Below, one piece after another: positions 33,870 to 44,600 of a stretch of 64,000 bases of DNA; the first letter of the stretch is position 1, and every line of letters begins with the position of its first letter. The translations under genes were made by a program, and so were the position numbers. The stretch lies in contig NC_039358.1 of assembly GCF_003573695.1 (NCBI RefSeq), forward strand, positions 157,904,920-157,968,919, read 5' to 3'. The notes beneath the pieces were generated by a model, which had not been told where the DNA came from, did no database searches, and worked only from the letters and a program-made list of their open reading frames with translations. Source of the stretch: Papaver somniferum (Eukaryota > Streptophyta > Magnoliopsida > Ranunculales > Papaveraceae).

Positions 33870-34016
33870 TCTCCAATATCTGCACGTACAATAAAAAGGG
33901 CAGGCGGGTCTTTTTGCAAGACTAAAACATTTTTGGATCACCGATTAAATGTTTTTTATGGATGGACCATAGATTAAACGGGTCGCGGGTTTCTGGACTA
34001 ATCAACAAATTTCTCC
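33870..34016 (-). repeat. Right degenerate terminal inverted repeat
   Basis: Read on the minus strand it shows GATTAGTCCAG, TGGTCCATCC, GATCCAAAAATGTTTT and TACGTGCAGATATTGGAG, in the same order as the left end. Pairing is imperfect, so the element is old or the ends evolve fast. Confidence 0.5.
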
Positions 34017-34467
34017 ACCCCTTCGCATAGAATTGCCGTCGAATAGGGTTTCCTTGGGCTCGAACCTGTTTATGGCCCAGCTAGCCGCTTCTTGCTACAT
34101 GGGCCAGGCGAGTGCGCACTTGCTGCCACTGCCAGGGGACACAGATCAGGAGAAAAGGGTAGCAATGACTTATTACCTAGTATTTATTTTCTATTTTGAT
34201 CACTTAAGATGAAGCTTTGGCTATCGAATTTGCACAATATCAAATCTTTCTACATTCTTTTTTGTGTGTGCGTGGTTGATTATGAAAGCTAGTTTGTTTA
34301 AAGAAATTACAATTCGGCCGTCCTTGTTCCCCAAAGAGAACAAACACCACTTCTTTTAATCTTTTAGAATTTTAGATAGGTATTACAGTATTTTTTTTTT
34401 TAGCTGCACCACATCCACCATATGTATTATTTTCTCTGAACTAAGAGATTTAACTGGAATTTCTGGA
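34017..34467. other. 5' flank of the transporter gene
   Basis: 451 bp lie between the right end of the Mutator-like element and the transporter ATG. It starts with the TSD copy. No clear TATA box or known element was identified, and a CT/AT-rich stretch precedes the ATG. The transposon therefore sits in the promoter region or 5' UTR. Confidence 0.4.
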
Positions 34468-36839
34468 ATGGGAATAAACAACCGAGTACGTTATGAATGC
34501 CGATGCTCGGATATAGATTATCATGAATTGTGGAAGAAAAGATTTCTCGCCCCTTGCAAGATTGTGATCGCAGCTGGTTTAGGGGCACTCTTGTTTGGCT
34601 ATTACTCTGGTAACAATTTTCTTAATGTGAAGATGAAGTATTACTATCGTAACATATCATTACGTACATGGCTATATATAACTCTCCTTTAAGATTTTTC
34701 CTTCTTATTCTTATTGTGGTTTTCTGTTCGCTTGTCGTACTTTCTTAACTAATCAACATAACTTAATTCCGTCAACTTTTGTAATGTTTGTGGGTGCAGC
34801 AATAACCTATGCAACTTATTACTCTGGACTAGAGCTTCAGAGATCTCCTTGGAATTTTTTTACCAGAAACAGTAAGCTACTTCGTTTGATCAAAATTACC
34901 ATCATCTATATATGCACCAAAAATAAAAACAAACAAGGATCCAGGCATGGCGTGCATTATCATCCTTGGATCGTTAGCATGTGACCGCAGATGATAATGC
35001 ATAAAAAATAAAAATGTTACAATCGTATTTATGGACATAGTTACCGGGGCATAACAATGGCTAAGATAACTTACTCAAAGACTCATTCGAAAGGAGTGAT
35101 AATCTCCTCGTCATGTGTCTCACTTCTTGAGGTTGCCTTGGTGTTTTTCTTATGTTTCATTTTTTTTTTGGGTCCAATGTACAGGATGTCGGAAGAATGT
35201 TCTGGACAGATTTGGCAGCTATGGCTGCCGGTGCACTCGCAGTTGAGTTTTTCCATGATTGCGAAGGTCGATTGACGTTGATGGGATGTATTGATTTCTT
35301 CCCAATCGTGTTTGTTCCGTTTTTCATGTCATTCTCCGAGGAGGGATTTGATTTGACCTGGCTGGGAATGCTTAGTATAGGTTGCCTATGGGGAATGGCT
35401 ATCACAAGCTTACCAATATATATTTCAGAGCTTTCTTCATCTACCACAAGAGGTGCCTTTGTTAGCACAATCTTCTTGCAGATATCTGGAGGCAAAATCC
35501 TCTACCTTCTTATCAATCTAATGTCCTCAACTAAGGTATATCTTTTTTTATCTTTACTATGTTACTCTTTCAGTATTGGCCTGAATATGTTCATTCCCAG
35601 CTAGTGTGCTTAACCATGATTGAAACTGTTCACTAATTTTATATTTTTTCATATATCTTTGCAGAAAGACGAGGCATGGCATTGGAAGATCGGAAGAATT
35701 CCAACGATAATTCATGTCATTGCATTAATCATGGGTGCACTTCCAGAGTCTCCTAGGTGGCTTTATAGAGAGGTGTACTTAATGTAGATTTTATCGTCAT
35801 TAATGTGAACTAAATCAGGCAGCTATTTGTTTATGTTTCGCGCATAGGTATTAAAATGTAACGCATTATGTCTCAGGGACGGAAAGAGAAAGCTGTTGAA
35901 ACATTACATAAGATAAGATCTCCTTGCGAAGTTTCCAAAGAGATGAAGATAATGAAGTCGGCAATGGAAGCTGAAATAGCCAAAGAAGGTAGGATTGAGG
36001 ATTATGACAAGTTGTATCGGACCACGGATCCGCTCAGGCTTTTCTCCAGACGGTATGCAGATTTAAAATCTAACCTACCATACAGAAGGATTATCGCAGG
36101 TGTTGGCTATCTAGTTGCTCAACAGTTTGTGGGTATGAACATGATCATGCACTACTGCTACACGATATTTCATTTGGTTGGCGCTGGACAATATATCAGT
36201 GAAAATGACGATGAGGTAGCTGAAAAGTCAGCCCTGGCAATTCCTCTTGTCACATATGTTCTCTCTATTATCGGCACAATCTTGTGTACAGCTTTGGTAG
36301 ATCGTTTAGGGAGGAGAAGACTTCTTTTAATTAGCATATCTGGAATCATGACATCCCTCGGATTGTTATCATATATGTTCTCCGTCGGAGTTAAGGGCCA
36401 TGACCTTAGCGTGGAGGGTCATATTTGGCATAGCAACGAAGAAGGAATATCGATTTTTGGATTATTAGCATCGGTGGCACTAGCGATGTACTTTATATTC
36501 TACTCATTAGGTATAGGCACGGTCCCATGGATCATCAATTCTGAGATATACCCAACCAAGTATAGAACTGTTGGTGGAGTACGGGGTACAATGGCTTACT
36601 CAGCTTCTAAAATACTGGTCCATTACTTTTTTCTAGATGTTGTTGGTGACAGTCATGGCGTCGTGTATATGCTTTTTGTGCTGCAGTTGTTTTCATTGCT
36701 TGTCGGATTATTCTTCTACTTATGCGTTCCAGAAACCAAGGGATACCCACTTGAAGAGGTAGAGAAGTTCCTGCTTGAAAAAGAAAATATCATCAAGCTA
36801 CGTGATTGTGCTTGTGATGATAAGCATGTGGAGTCGTAG
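34468..36839 (+). CDS. Inositol/sugar transporter, 5 exons, probable frameshift in exon 2
   Basis: Major-facilitator sugar transporter most like plant H+/inositol transporters (INT family); it would move inositol or a related polyol across the plasma or vacuolar membrane. Exons by splice sites: 34468-34609, 34800-34871, 35185-35535, 35665-35772, 35877-36839 (TAG). Exons 3-5 are all phase 0. Exons 1-2 join in frame but exon 2 then runs out of frame with exon 3. The cause looks like a seven-T run (34855-34861); with six T the frame continues to exon 3 and the protein would be about 544 residues, normal for the family. Family motifs: GLGALLFGYY (the usual FGYD Asp is Tyr), LPIYISE, LPESPRWLYR, QQFVGMN, VDRLGRRRL, GTVPWIINSEIYP and VPETKG. 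The NDxxGRR-type motif is reduced to HDCEGRL. There is no Cys-rich loop before GTVPW, unlike INT2/INT3. It may be a decaying gene, or the extra T may be a sequencing error. Confidence 0.8.
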
Positions 36840-37259
36840 ATACACATGGAAAGCCTTGATGCCAAGAAGTTGCGCTAGTGGGCAGCTTAATTTTTGACGC
36901 ATTAAAATTAACATAGGCTAGGACTTTCATAAAAAAATGTGCATACGGTTCGGGAATACGTGATATATATTTTTCTTGGTACACAGGTTTGGGAACGGTA
37001 CTCCCACGTTATAGCACATATACTTAAGAGCATCTCCAATTATAGGTTAAAAATATCTTGCCAGGAGGTCAATATTAGACCTTCATTTATGAAGGTTGGT
37101 TTTCATGGCCTACGTGTTAAAACTCATCTTCAATGGTTATAGTTGGGTTTTTATTAGTTCTAAATTTAGATAAATTTAAATATATTTTTGAATTTGATTT
37201 TGTACTAAACTCGGATATTTTGATATTTATGTAACGTTTTATTTCATGGTAAATTAGAT
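36840..37259. other. 3' flank of the transporter gene
   Basis: AT-rich, no second gene. It should hold the transcript end, but no canonical AATAAA is evident in the first 300 bases. It ends at the TSD TAGAT of the next element. Confidence 0.4.
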
Positions 37260-37649
37260 TGTTTGTACCCAAAATTACTTTTAGGCACTAAACACGATGA
37301 TTTGATGTTCATTATTGAAAATTAGGGCTAGAAATCGATAAAGAGGGGACACAAAGAATTTACGTGGTTCAGCAAGTGTTGCCTACATCCACGGAGGAAT
37401 CTCATAGGGAGAGTATTGTATTGATATGAGATTACAATTATTGTATAGTTAGCTAACCTAGGATTCCCTATCCCTTTAGGGTTTTGGATACATGTATGTA
37501 TAGTGTTTATGTAACCCTAGTCTGATACAAACTTGATATGCAAGCAACTTGGGGAACAAGACTTCTCTGGAAACTTCTGGAATCTTCCTTCACCGGCTAA
37601 GCAGGCTTGATTAATGGGCCTTCCGTGTATTTTATACACGGTACAAACA
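37260..37649 (-). mobile_element. 3' LTR (left copy) of the small element
   Basis: Ends TGTTTGTACC/GGTACAAACA form a 10-bp inverted pair. It also holds GTGTATTTTATACAC, a short hairpin near the edge. It is flanked on the left by TAGAT and on the right by the purine tract (minus sense). Confidence 0.85.
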
Positions 37650-37929
37650 TCGCCCCCTCTTAACCTCCAACTTGTTGGGGGTTAAGAAGTTTGTTTTTCC
37701 TTCTGCGTCGATCGTTGATGATGAAACTCGCCCCCAAGCGTGAGTAGAGATATTACAAAGACGCCCCCAACTGTAATTACCTGCAAAAAATTTGCTCATG
37801 TGCTAGGCGATACTTTTTGCCACGTGGTGGACTTGTGATGCTCGAGAGCTAATCGAGTCTTGAGTAGAATGCAGTGTGCTTGCGGATGGGGCAAGGATTT
37901 TTGCTCGCAACGTAACAAGGATGTAGCGT

Positions 37930-38310
37930 TCGCTGCTCGTGCAGGCTGGTTGTGTTGCTTATGTTGAGTACGAGTCTTTGGACCAATATCGGGCATTGGG
38001 CTCGTGGTTCGACGAGACTTTGTCCCAACATCGGGCGTTGGGCTCGTGGTTGAGACGAGACTTTATGCTTGCCAAGGTGCAAGTCTTTCATACTCGCGTG
38101 CAAGGCGAGATTTTATGCTTGCGATAAGAGCAAAACTCATGTGCTCACGTGCAAGGTGAGGCTTTAGGTGCTTTTGATGTGATGCAAGGCTAAATATTGA
38201 AGGGTCTAGGCAATCCTCATATCGAACTCGATCACGTCGCTATCCACGAACCTCGAACTCTATCATGTCGTTATCCATGAACCTCGAACTCGATCATGTT
38301 GCTGCCCCAA
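37930..38310. repeat. Short direct repeats inside the small element
   Basis: Repeats of GGGC(A/G)TTGGGCTCGTGGTT (38000, 38035), TTTATGCTTGC and GTGCAAGG-GAG words (38060-38150), and a 33-bp unit with CCTCGAACTC-ATCATGT (38240, 38285). They have no coding meaning that I can see. Confidence 0.6.
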
Positions 38311-38459
38311 GTACATATATGAGTTTCTTGAACACTGAATATTTGCTTCCATGATGTAGGGAATTCAAAGACGATTCTAACGATCCAAAAATCACCCAAT
38401 TCGGACTTAAAACGAAGAAGTTATTGACGAAACAAGATTTGAACGAAGCGCGCGTGTTG

Positions 38460-38900
38460 TTGCATATGTGGCAGTGCTGACAGGACAGAAAAAACTCACG
38501 TGGCAGACGAGACGTTGACTGGACCAATAATGCTGACATGGCAAAACTGGCAGGAATATCGCTGCTGATGTGGCACAAGTATGCTGCTGACATGGCACTA
38601 CTGACATTGATAACATAGCTGACGTGGCACTCGTTCGTGCTGATGTGGCGGTACGCGTGTCAGTTGTCGCAGACGTGGCACTGATCAGACGATGTTGCTG
38701 ACGTGGTCCCCACATAGCTGAGTACCCTGCTGACGTGGCATACACGACTTTGTTGACTGGATCAGGTTTGCTGACGTGGCACTCAATGCTGACGTGTCGA
38801 CCGGTGGGTGGCCCTCGTTGGCTGAGCCGTCGGATGAGTGGTATTGTATGCTTACGTGGCAAAGCTGACTGGACTGACTCTGATGACGTGGAAGCTAGTT
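38460..38900. repeat. TGACGTGGCA array (about 13 copies)
   Basis: Copies of GCTGACGTGGCAC and close variants (GACATGGCA, GATGTGGCA) recur every 20-50 bp on the plus strand. In element sense this is TGCCACGTCAGC. ACGT-core sequences of this kind are known binding sites of plant bZIP factors. The minus-strand frame through it gives repeated CHVS and ATSA peptides, a by-product of the array. Confidence 0.75.
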
Positions 38901-39326
38901 GGAACGGTACACACGTGTCAGCTCTTGAATGGATTAACTATGTTGATCCGGTACGTTGAATCTGAAGCTGGACCGTGGATGGACAGATCGTACGGATGAG
39001 ATCTGCTGAATCTGACGATTCTGGTTCGCTAGATCTGGAGCTGTATGAGAGGCTGGATGAAGTAGACCTTTTCGCAACGCTTTTGAAACAGTTATATCTG
39101 TTACTGTTTCCTGAGATTCACAATGTTTTCTGCTGCTGCTTTCTCCACGGTTTCGTCAACTGTTTTGCAACAGTTGCTGCATCTTCGTAACAGTTTTCGT
39201 GTGAACCCTATTTTTTAATTTTTTCTTGCTGATTTTTGCATGGAATGTGTGCATGATTTCTTCCACACTTTTCTCAATAGTAAAACACGATATATTGTTT
39301 TCACGAATCCCCTTAGTCAGCGCCAA

Positions 39327-39715
39327 TGTTTGTACCCAAAATTACTTTTAGGCACTAAACACGATGATTGATGTTTATTATTGAAAATTAGGGCTAGAAA
39401 CCGATAAAGAGAGGACACAAAGAATTTACGATGTTCAGCAAGTGTTGCCTACATCCACAGAGGAATCCCATAGGGAGAGTATTGTATTGATATGAGATTA
39501 CAATTATTGTATGGTTAGCTAACCTAGGATTCCCTATCCCTTTAGGGTTTTGGATACATGTATTTATAGTGTTTATGTAACCCTAGTCTGATACAAACTT
39601 GATATACAAGCAACTTGGGCAACAAGACTTCTCTGAAAACTTCTGGAATCTTTTTTCATGGGCTAAGCGGGCTTGATTAACGGTCCTTCCGTGTATTCTA
39701 TACACGGTACAAACA
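39327..39715 (-). mobile_element. 5' LTR (right copy) of the small element
   Basis: Same ends as the left copy. The tRNA-primer-like site lies just inside it on the minus strand (39325 downward). Followed by the TSD TAGAT. Confidence 0.85.
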
Positions 39716-40149
39716 TAGATGTTACATGACAAGATATAGGAGAACATAATAAAGATTCCTTATTTGGGGATACTCTCACAGATTAGAGGATACTTAAAAA
39801 ACTATGAAGTAATTAAGAACCGCTTATCCAAATAATTAAGGTAATTGTTAAATTTACCCTTTATTAATTTAATGTTAATTAAGATTAGTTTGTTAAGATT
39901 AATTAGATAATATATTACTTTGTTAAGGTTAAACTCTAGATTTTGGTTTTATCTTTTGAAGCGTTAGTTCTAGAATAGAGAGAGTATAAGAAGAAGGACT
40001 TTACGAGATTTGAGTGATACAAGAGATTTTAGTGAGGGATTTGATGTTGGGGAATCCTCATCTCAGCAAAAGTAAAAAAATGCTTACATTGTTATATGTG
40101 TATTTGATTCGTCAAATTTCATTGCTAAGTTGATGAAGACAATACCGGC
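39716..40149. other. AT-rich interval
   Basis: It starts with the TAGAT duplication. No gene or clear repeat is visible. Confidence 0.3.
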
Positions 40150-40505
40150 TCTAAGAAGTCGGTGTTGCATTCACCAACTTAGCAATGCCGACTTTTGGTA
40201 TTCCCCCAATACATACAACAACGCCGACTCTTTGCTTAACAGTCGGCAGTGTCGACTATTAATTGATATTGGACAAAGTCGATATTTTCTTCCATAACAG
40301 TTGGCATAGACAACATTTTTTTACAATGCCAAGTGCTTCACAATCGTTGTTGGTTACATCATTACGAACATGCATATTGCGAATATTGACCACGACAATG
40401 CCCACAGAGACCAAATTCAACACAGAGATAAGATTCGATATTGGCCAACACTTTCGGCATTGCGTTCATAACCAAAGCAATGCCAACTACTGAAGTCGGC
40501 ATTGA
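40150..40505. repeat. Cluster of AGTCGGCATTG motifs on both strands
   Basis: About eleven copies of AGTCGGCATTG or its complement CAATGCCGACT, some diverged (GTTGGCATA, AATGCCAAGT), lie within 355 bp in both orientations. This is the pattern of the subterminal repeats of CACTA or other DNA transposons. No element ends were defined. Confidence 0.55.
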
Positions 40506-41840
40506 AAACAGATAAGGATCTCGAGAGGAAAAACAGGGAACTTGGGTTCGATGCTGGTAAGACTGTTGGCGGTTGAGGACCGAGTTTTAGAGAAGTCAGA
40601 GAGTTAGAAAATTCACGGATGGATGAATATCTGAGGGAGTTATTAGCTAGGAATTGAAAATCCATATCAAAACAAAACTCACATGGGGATGTATGATCGA
40701 GGGAATGACCGGAAAACCACAAATCCTATAACTTTAAATTTTCACGGGTACACGTCTATCCGAGGGATCAAAACTGACATGCTAATGATGATAATGTTAT
40801 GGGTTTTGTCATCTTAGTGCGTAGCCCATTTGTATTTCTAACCATTCTTTTCACGAGCAGATTTTGGGCGTGATTAATCTATGGAGTGTTGGTAAGTTTT
40901 GGCAACCTATATTGGTCGATATTCGAGCATGGGTACTTCTACAACTTGGAGACCATAAAAGAGGACTTCTTAACGTAAGTTTGAGATGACACATCTCATA
41001 ATACACTTTTATTCTTCATTAAGATTCTAGAGTTTACCCATTTAGGGGGAAACCAGGTAATGGTGTAATCATGAGAAGTTGAACTTTTATTGGTTAATGA
41101 TGAATTCAATATTCTAAACGTGGAGCTTTCTTAGTTATATAAATTTATTAGAAGTTTTTAATCACCATTGTTTGCTTTCGCTATATTTAGGGTTTATGAA
41201 TAATTTCTAGATTGTTCAAGTGTACAATTGGATCACTCTATTGCTAGTAGAGAATTGAGCAATCCGTAATTGTCGAGGATCTCCTATACAAGTAGAGAAC
41301 GTGAGACCTTGTCGAGGGATTTTGTGGAGCAATCGTGTTCAATACAACACTAGTAAGTGGACCTTGCGCTAATAGTATAACTGGTAGGATCAGCATAAGT
41401 TCACATAACTTAAAGATTTCGATTGGGTTACACTAGTGCGCTAATACTTGGTGGTTCAGTTGGATAGAATATGATATCCGAGCGCTTAAATATCCAGTTA
41501 CACAAGGACCTTTGGGGATAACACTGCGCCAGCTGTTATTCCAAGGTTGTTGATGAATGGTTCTAACGAAAGATAAATAAGTATGTTAACTCAGCAAACG
41601 CTTGGTAATGAAGAATGATTTTTATCATCTCTTTCTTTTCTTATTCTCTTTTTATTTACTTTAATCAATCAACCCCAATCTTTAGTGTGTGTGTTTATAT
41701 TTATATATTATTGTTTTGCTGATCCAAATAACCTATCAATTACACAGTTCCTTGTGGGAATGATCCTTAATACCGCTATATTACTGGTTAATTAGTGGGA
41801 AATGTATCGAGTAGTTTCTTGCACTTAATAAACGTATCAG
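40506..41840 (+). other. Ty3-type LTR-like fragment
   Basis: No gene. Near 41745-41840 the plus strand reads AGTTCCTTGTGGGAATGATCC, then ...TTGCACTTAATAAACGTATCA, wording typical of the 3' end of plant Ty3-type LTRs and matching in type the inverted copies at 10330-10400 and 22830-22900. The left border is not defined. Confidence 0.35.
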
Positions 41841-42953
41841 TGATACCTATAACCATGTCCCCAAATCATGGGTTCTTTAATATAATTGGTAGGGTGAGAA
41901 TTTAGGATCCAACTTGCAAATCTGGACCGGCCCATCCATTTTCTTGCGAATGATTATTCGACTTGTACACACACAGATGCAACTTGTGAGATCCAATATA
42001 TTTTGGATTGGGTGGGAGTGATATTTAAAAAATCAGCTGGACACCTGCACCTAATACCTTAAGGGATATGATAAAGGTATTGCTAGCTGTAAGACTTGTT
42101 TTTCGAAAATTTTGAACATATTTACCTAGTATGATCGGTCAAGCTAGTGAACGACCAAGATGGCGTGTTACAACATAGCCGACCTAGTCAGTGAATGGCC
42201 GAGATGGCGCTACATTGAATAGTCTGTCAAGCACTAATATAACGGGACCTGCAAGGCCAGTGAAGCGCAAAGATGATGCTACACTGTAAGGAAATTGGCC
42301 AAGTAATGAAGCTAATTGGCCGATACAATGAATCTTCATTGAGGAAAATGCAATACAAGACTAAAGTGACAAAATGCAGCATGCAATGTTGGCATTGATG
42401 CATACCCATGGAATTGATCAAGAGTTGTCCTATGCATTAGTCCAAGGCTTGCGAAAGCTTGGACAGTGCAAACAAGATAGTAATGCAAGAGTAGGCATTG
42501 TTATTGTCAAACAAATTGGCTAAGTGAAGCATGTGATGCATGAATAACCAAAATGAGCTAAGGAACTGGCCGATAGGATTGTAGCGTAATGTTAGATATG
42601 CATTAGTTTAGACCAAGACAACTATAGCGCCATGTTGTCTGAGTATTGATTCAAGGCCAAGATCAGTAATGCGCAAAGTTTGCACATTATCGCTCAAGTG
42701 ACGGTTAAGAGTTGGTTATTGGATTCACAAACGTGCCAAGGTGTGGGACAAGGGTGAATAGTTACAGAGGAAGTTTACAGCCTAAAAAGTGTGTCCATAA
42801 CTATCTTGGAACAGGTGTAGAAGGCTGGATCGAGTTAGATAAGAAACTGGCCAGTTGGCACAATTATTCGCGGTTATGGAACTGCCCTATGGGACAGATG
42901 TTTGTCCCATGTGTGTGCAAGTATTGCACGGTTTTTAGCCATTGTAGTTGTTG
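41841..42953 (+). other. Probable U3 of a decayed Ty3-type LTR
   Basis: Short repeats of the type GACCAAGATGGCG, TGGCCGAGATGGCGCTAC and ATTGGCC lie at 42140-42560. It leads to a TATA box at 42954 and a gag remnant at 43531. The open frame at 42712-42975 has no recognisable domain. Confidence 0.4.
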
Positions 42954-42961
42954 TATAAATA
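42954..42961 (+). promoter_or_regulatory. TATA box of decayed Ty3-type element
   Basis: TATAAATA lies 150 bp before an AATAAAA signal (43109) and 570 bp before the gag-like start. This is the order expected for U3-R of a 5' LTR. Confidence 0.5.
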
Positions 42962-43530
42962 GTGCAAAGGCATGAGAAATCAACAAGCTTATATAGGAGA
43001 TTGTGAGACTCAAATTGAGAGAGTTTTGGTGGGGAAAAGGCTTGGTTCAAGAGGAAAAAGTCTGTGTAAGTCCCTAAGTGGGAAATTTTGTATATTTTCC
43101 CTTTGATGCAATAAAATCGGTTAATTGTGTCATGTTCAAAGTGTTATTGGTTAGCTGATTGTGTTAGTGAATGTATGGCATTGTTTGAATGTTTTATGGT
43201 AAGCATTTGAGAACAAAAGAGAAGGAAAAGAAGGCTGAAAGACTTCCGTTGCAGAATTGCGTAGGTGTTGTTTGCATTGGTGAAAACTTATAAGGCTGAA
43301 GTAATCGTAGGTGAAGCTTGATTCACTGGACTATGTTCCTGCCGGGTACATCTGTGCCAGAAATTTACAAGGTGCATCTGCGGGTGTGACAATAACGATT
43401 TTCAGAGTTGTGTTTGGGATACAGTTCAAGTGTATTTTTTGGATACTACACAGGTACTTCTTTCTCTCTTGCATTGTTTTCCTATGAGCAAGTGATTGAC
43501 ACATTCAATTCATGCATTTTTTTATTAGAA

Positions 43531-44600
43531 ATGGGTTCTAGTGGCACTATAATCGACGAAGAATTACCGGGTACGTTTGATTGGTTAGAGGAGCATGGTG
43601 ATCTTGGCAATATGACTATAGAAATGGGTTGTGATGGACTTGATATTCCTCTTGTTTTTGAAGAAAATGGCAGGCTAGAAAGTAAGAACATCAGATTGGT
43701 TCAAAGAATTTGACGAAAGGGTAGGTGCAGTTAAGGATAAGGTGTCTGATGCAGCCTTGTTGAATTGCGAAACCAATGCTGAAGTGAATGAATTGAAGGG
43801 TCAATTCAGTAACGTAAATACCGTACTAACATGCCATATGAAGCAAATATCCGAGGAGATGACAATCCTACAAAGGTTAATCAGTGATAACATGTTTGCA
43901 GGAGAAAACGTGAATGGAGAAAGCTCTAATCGAGTCTCCGAGCCAAGAATTTATGCGGGTTCCAGAAATGTTAGAGAAATTGAGAATTTCTTTTATGACG
44001 TTGAGGCATACTTTGATGCGAACGAAACTGGGAAAGGACAATGGTAACTCTCGCAGGCAATTAGGTAATTTTCAAGGTTTTGTGGAGAACTATGATGCAA
44101 GAAGATGAAGCTTCTGGTTATCCCAATCCTATGTCTTGGAATAACTTGAAAGAAAGACTGAGAGTCAGTTCTGGCCGAGCAATGGTGCTTGGTACGCAAG
44201 GGAAAGTTTACGTAGGCTAAAAATGACGGGTACACTATAGGCCTATGCTGAAAACTTCCTTGCATTGGTGCAATATGTGCATGGAATGAGTGAAGAAGAT
44301 CAGATGTTCCAATTTCTGTCTGGTGCGAGTTCTTGGGTTACTGCTGAACTCAAGAAGTGTAAAATTCAGAACGTTTAGATAGCCATTCAAGTAGTATGAG
44401 GTCTTAAGGATTGCACACAGACTGAAGATATAAAAAACTGTAAAGGAAAGGCCATAGGAAAGGAAAAACATGTTGGCAGCAAGCTTAAGAGCCAAAGGAA
44501 GATGAACTATTCCCTTCAGCCCGGAAGTACAGGGATGCTTCATTTGCAAAGGATTATAATTCGCTAGAAGATGTCCACTCAAGGCACAACTTAATGCATC
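43531..44600 (+). pseudogene. Ty3-type retrotransposon gag, decayed
   Basis: It starts at ATG 43531 (MGSSGTIIDEELPGTFDW), slips frame near 43690, and continues through KEFDERVGAVKDKV and a heptad-like helix to PRIYAGSRNVREIENFFYDV (about 43940-44010). It then slips again to a frame with SWNNLKERLRV, YAENFLALVQYVHGMSEEDQ and FQFLSGASSWVTAELKK. That is the order of the retrotransposon gag core (family signature PEPK-Y-G-RN-KE-ENFL). A knuckle remnant CFICKG...FARRCP follows at 44536, with a stop near the expected His. At least two frameshifts and several stops are present. No pol follows. Confidence 0.7.

Larger units (their letters stand above)
28551..34016. mobile_element. Mutator-like element carrying gene fragments (5.5 kb)
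   Basis: The sequence ACCCCTTCG (or CACCCCTTCG) is present just before (28541-28550) and just after (34016-34025) the block, the TSD size of Mutator-like elements. Removing the block joins the hAT MITE end to its expected flank. The two ends share degenerate inverted sequence over about 150 bp: TAGTCCAG, GGTCCA, CCAAAAA-ATGTTTT and ACGTGCAGAT occur in the same order on opposite strands. Inside are a dense palindromic motif array and SAWADEE-domain exons on the minus strand. No transposase is seen, so it is non-autonomous and Pack-MULE-like. The ends are weakly conserved, so the class is inferred mainly from the TSD length and long TIRs. Confidence 0.6.
37260..39715 (-). mobile_element. Small non-autonomous LTR element (2.46 kb)
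   Basis: The LTRs 37260-37649 and 39327-39715 are about 390 bp each, begin TGTTTGTACC, end GGTACAAACA, and differ at roughly one base in twenty by eye. The TSD TAGAT is at 37255-37259 and 39716-39720. Orientation is minus: after the right LTR the minus strand reads TTGGCGCTGACTAAGGGG (tRNA-primer-like, begins TGG), and before the left LTR it reads AAGAGGGGGCGA (purine tract). The 1.68 kb internal region has no gag or pol. It carries two families of short repeats. The complete structure with a TSD makes this a firm call; the superfamily is unknown. Confidence 0.85.

Noticed and set aside
33516..33977. Plus-strand frames near the right end of the Mutator-like element
   Set aside because: Short, TTC/GAA-rich, no domain; they lie in or next to the degenerate terminal repeat.
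38407..38862. 151-codon minus-strand frame with CHVS/ATSA repeats
   Set aside because: It is a by-product of the TGACGTGGCA array and does not resemble gag or other retroelement proteins.
42712..42975. 87-codon frame with many Cys
   Set aside because: It lies in the U3-like region just before a TATA box and has no regular Cys spacing or known domain.
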